From: an uncultured Treponema sp.
GTDB taxonomy: Bacteria > Spirochaetota > Spirochaetia > Treponematales > Treponemataceae
Direction of reading: 5' to 3'
Assembly (NCBI GenBank): GCA_937901865.1
Contig: CALDID010000045.1
Location: 1 to 6,069, forward strand
DNA length: 6,069 nucleotides
Position 1 is the first letter of the stretch; every line of letters begins with the position of its first letter. Positions 4,660-6,069 of the stretch are shown one piece after another. The notes under the pieces were generated by a model. The model ran no database searches and was not told the DNA's origin. It was given only the letters and a program-made list of their open reading frames with translations. The position numbers and the translations under genes are program-made.

Positions 4660-4890
4660 GTGGACGGCGACATGTTAGAAAAGGCATACAAAGAGCGGCT
4701 GGAAGAAAAAATTATTGCGTATCTTGCCGAATGTAAAAAAATCGACTTGCTTTCTGCAATGGATACCTATTATCACAGCACCCTTGCCGAGCGAATCGAG
4801 CGGGGAGAATACGGCATACAATATCTTGATTACAAAGTGCTGGTGCAAATCCTCATCGAAACCGAACCGCGCCTTTTTGTGTCTGCATAG
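4660..4890 (+). CDS. Small conserved third protein of the DUF3791/DUF3990 cluster
   Basis: The GTG at 4660 is preceded by AAGAGG (4648-4653, 6-nt spacer) and gives 76 residues. ATG 4672 is the alternative but has no good ribosome-binding site; GTG 4645 would overlap the previous gene. The protein is charged and helical: 'MLEKAYKERLEEKIIAYLAE' (5-24), 'KKIDLLSAMDTYYHSTLAER' (26-45) and 'YGIQYLDYKVLVQILIETEP' (51-70). The motif 'AMDxYYxSxLAExIxxGxYGIQYLDYKxLV' is one I recall from small hypothetical proteins next to DUF3990 genes, but I cannot name a family. It starts 1 nt after the DUF3990 stop, so all three are surely one transcript. Either it or the DUF3791 protein could be the neutralising partner. 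Confidence 0.75.
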   Translation: MDGDMLEKAYKERLEEKIIAYLAECKKIDLLSAMDTYYHSTLAERIERGEYGIQYLDYKVLVQILIETEPRLFVSA

Positions 4891-4894
4891 CGGT

Positions 4895-4932
4895 GTATTT
4901 TTTCAAAATACTGCGGTATATTATAGAAGAAA
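4895..4932 (+). promoter_or_regulatory. Small hairpin and AT-rich promoter-like segment before the YwqG gene
   Basis: GTATTTT (4895-4901) and AAAATAC (4905-4911) form a perfect 7-bp hairpin with a 3-nt loop just after the third small gene, possibly ending that transcript. It is followed by overlapping -10-like boxes TATATT (4917-4922) and TATTAT (4919-4924), each one mismatch from TATAAT, and by TATAGAAGAAA (4922-4932), which also occurs before the DUF3791 gene. No good -35 box is seen. Confidence 0.35.
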
Positions 4933-4951
4933 ACAAAGACGGAGAAAAAAG

Positions 4952-6055
4952 ATGAAAAAAATACTCATAGCGGCGGCGATACTTTTCATAGGAATTGCGG
5001 CTTTTGCGCTCACGGCGAATATCATCGTGCTTGTCGCGGCGGCAGTGGCGGCGTGGAGTTATATCAAAAACGAAGAGAACGCCAAAACAAACAGCGGCGC
5101 GCATACAAACCAAACAGAAACCAAATCCCAAAACAAAGCGGAGGACACACAGAAAATGCAACACCAAACAGACGAAGACGGCGAAAAGAGCTTTTATACC
5201 GCAGAACAAGCCTCTGCGATTATGAAAAAACTCAAAGAAATGAGTGCAAAAGAAAGTGTGCGCATAAAAGCAACTCCGATTGCAGACGACGAAAGCGCGT
5301 TTGAAAAAAGAGCCATCGGCTCTCGCTTCGGCGGCTTGCCGTATTGGACGCGCGGCGAAGATTTCCCCACAGGAGAAGACGGAAAGCCGCTCTATCTTTT
5401 GGCGCAAATCAATTTTTCAGACGTGCCGCCGATAAGCGATTATCCCGCGCGTGGACTCTTGCAAATCTTTGTGCGCGCAGATAATATGTGGGGCTGCGAC
5501 TTCAACTCAGAGCAAAAAAATTGGCGCATCATCTGGCGCGACGTACTCAAAGCGAGCGTTGCGATGAGCGCGGCGGAATTGCACGAAATCGGCGTAAAAA
5601 GCGCGGCAGAAGTGGACGAAGAAACGGGCGAGTTCCCGCTTCCGCTCCAAAAAGAGTTCTCGCTCGCCTTCGAGAAAACAACGACATTCATTCACCCGAA
5701 TTGCGACGACTTTGAGAACGCCGTAAAACACGCAGCAGAGGCTCTTGGCTTTGCGACCTGTGAAAAAAGCGCGTATGACCTCTTTGACGAAGACTCGTTC
5801 AATGCATTTTTCGATGATACCGACGTTCTGCACCAAATCGGCGGCTATCCCAACTTTACGCAGAACGACGCGAGACGCGATGGCGATATGCTATTGCTAC
5901 AAATTGACAGCCAACTTTCTACGGACAAAAACGGCAGAATATTGAGCGACGAAATCCTGTGGGGCGACGTGGGCATTGCGAATTTCTTTATCAGCCGCGA
6001 CGACCTCACCGCGCGGAACTTTACTAACGTGCTGTATAACTGGGACTGCTTCTGA
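4952..6055 (+). CDS. Membrane-anchored YwqG-like (DUF1963) protein
   Basis: The ATG at 4952 follows GGAG (4941-4944, 7-nt spacer) and gives 367 residues; the frame is open back to 4715, but that part overlaps the previous gene in another frame and is not coding. Residues 1-37 (MKKILIAAAILFIGIAAF and 'IIVLVAAAVAAW') are hydrophobic, either two short membrane helices or one anchor. A polar Q/N/T/K-rich linker follows (about 40-75). The rest (about 85-367) is a DUF1963/YwqG domain: 'GSRFGGLPYWTRGEDFP' (123-139), 'PLYLLAQINFSDVP' (146-159), 'YPARGLLQIFV' (164-174), 'HQIGGYPNFTQ' (294-304), 'DGDMLLLQIDSQ' (310-321), 'WGDVGIANFFISRDDL' (337-352) and 'YNWDCF' at the end. The domain is complete, but its biochemical function is unknown; Bacillus YwqG is soluble, so the N-terminal anchor is a departure. 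It has its own leader and is probably transcribed apart from the DUF3990 cluster. Confidence 0.85.
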   Translation: MKKILIAAAILFIGIAAFALTANIIVLVAAAVAAWSYIKNEENAKTNSGAHTNQTETKSQNKAEDTQKMQHQTDEDGEKSFYTAEQASAIMKKLKEMSAKESVRIKATPIADDESAFEKRAIGSRFGGLPYWTRGEDFPTGEDGKPLYLLAQINFSDVPPISDYPARGLLQIFVRADNMWGCDFNSEQKNWRIIWRDVLKASVAMSAAELHEIGVKSAAEVDEETGEFPLPLQKEFSLAFEKTTTFIHPNCDDFENAVKHAAEALGFATCEKSAYDLFDEDSFNAFFDDTDVLHQIGGYPNFTQNDARRDGDMLLLQIDSQLSTDKNGRILSDEILWGDVGIANFFISRDDLTARNFTNVLYNWDCF

Positions 6056-6069
6056 TTTTTGCCGTGTAT

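Noticed and set aside
4715..4951. N-terminal extension of the YwqG protein back to 4715
   Set aside because: It overlaps the third small gene in another frame, lacks a ribosome-binding site at its start, and hides a clear signal/anchor start with GGAG before ATG 4952.
4853..5407. A 184-codon minus-strand open frame rich in Cys and Phe
   Set aside because: It is antisense to the membrane anchor and linker of the YwqG gene; the Cys/Phe-rich sequence mirrors GCA/AAA-rich plus-strand codons and looks non-coding.
6056..6069. Possible terminator after the YwqG stop (atttttgccgtgtat)
   Set aside because: Only 14 bases remain; a T-run is present but no stem can be judged before the window ends.

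Overview
The window looks like host-associated spirochaete DNA, most likely a gut or rumen Treponema, or a close relative. I base this on family content rather than any marker gene: a BspA-like leucine-rich repeat tail ending in a 'GT-x-QW-x-AVEKG-x-W' module, a secreted DUF1566-like protein ending in RAVRAF, an archaeal-type CMP kinase, and a DUF3791/DUF3990 gene pair. All supported genes are on the + strand. I saw no tRNA, rRNA, transposase or CRISPR array.

Left part (1-1187), surface and accessory region. The 3' end of a BspA-like surface protein (four 23-residue repeats) is followed by a short palindrome of the 'GCTGAA...TTCAGC' dispersed type. Next comes a gene-poor stretch (about 398-581) with degenerate 23-bp repeats, a strong 12-bp inverted repeat and a TATAAT box. 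Then comes a secreted DUF1566/C-type-lectin-like protein whose frame is interrupted by TGA at 1065-1067. The same frame continues past the TGA and encodes the expected family C-terminus. That tail has a codon pattern (25 of 29 codons ending in C or T, with varied first and second bases) like the variable region of a diversity-generating retroelement (DGR) target. No reverse transcriptase or template repeat is in the window.

Middle part (1257-3871), cytoplasmic genes. A type-2 (archaeal-like) cytidylate kinase-family protein is followed by a translationally coupled pair: a soluble SPFH/band-7 protein with a long charged coiled coil, and an NAD-kinase-fold protein with a modified GGDG motif. 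The two overlap by 8 nt and probably act together, though the function is not established. A stem-loop at 3878-3910 closes the unit.

Right part (3967-6055). A compact three-gene cluster (DUF3791 protein, DUF3990 putative ADP-ribosyltransferase-fold protein, and a small third protein) has a 4-nt overlap and a 1-nt gap, an architecture suggestive of a toxin-antitoxin-like or effector/immunity-like module. It is followed by a separately preceded gene for a membrane-anchored YwqG/DUF1963 protein, complete at the window's edge.

The observations I rate highest are the DGR-like variable tail with its nonsense codon, the DUF3791-DUF3990-third-gene cassette, and the SPFH plus NAD-kinase-like pair.
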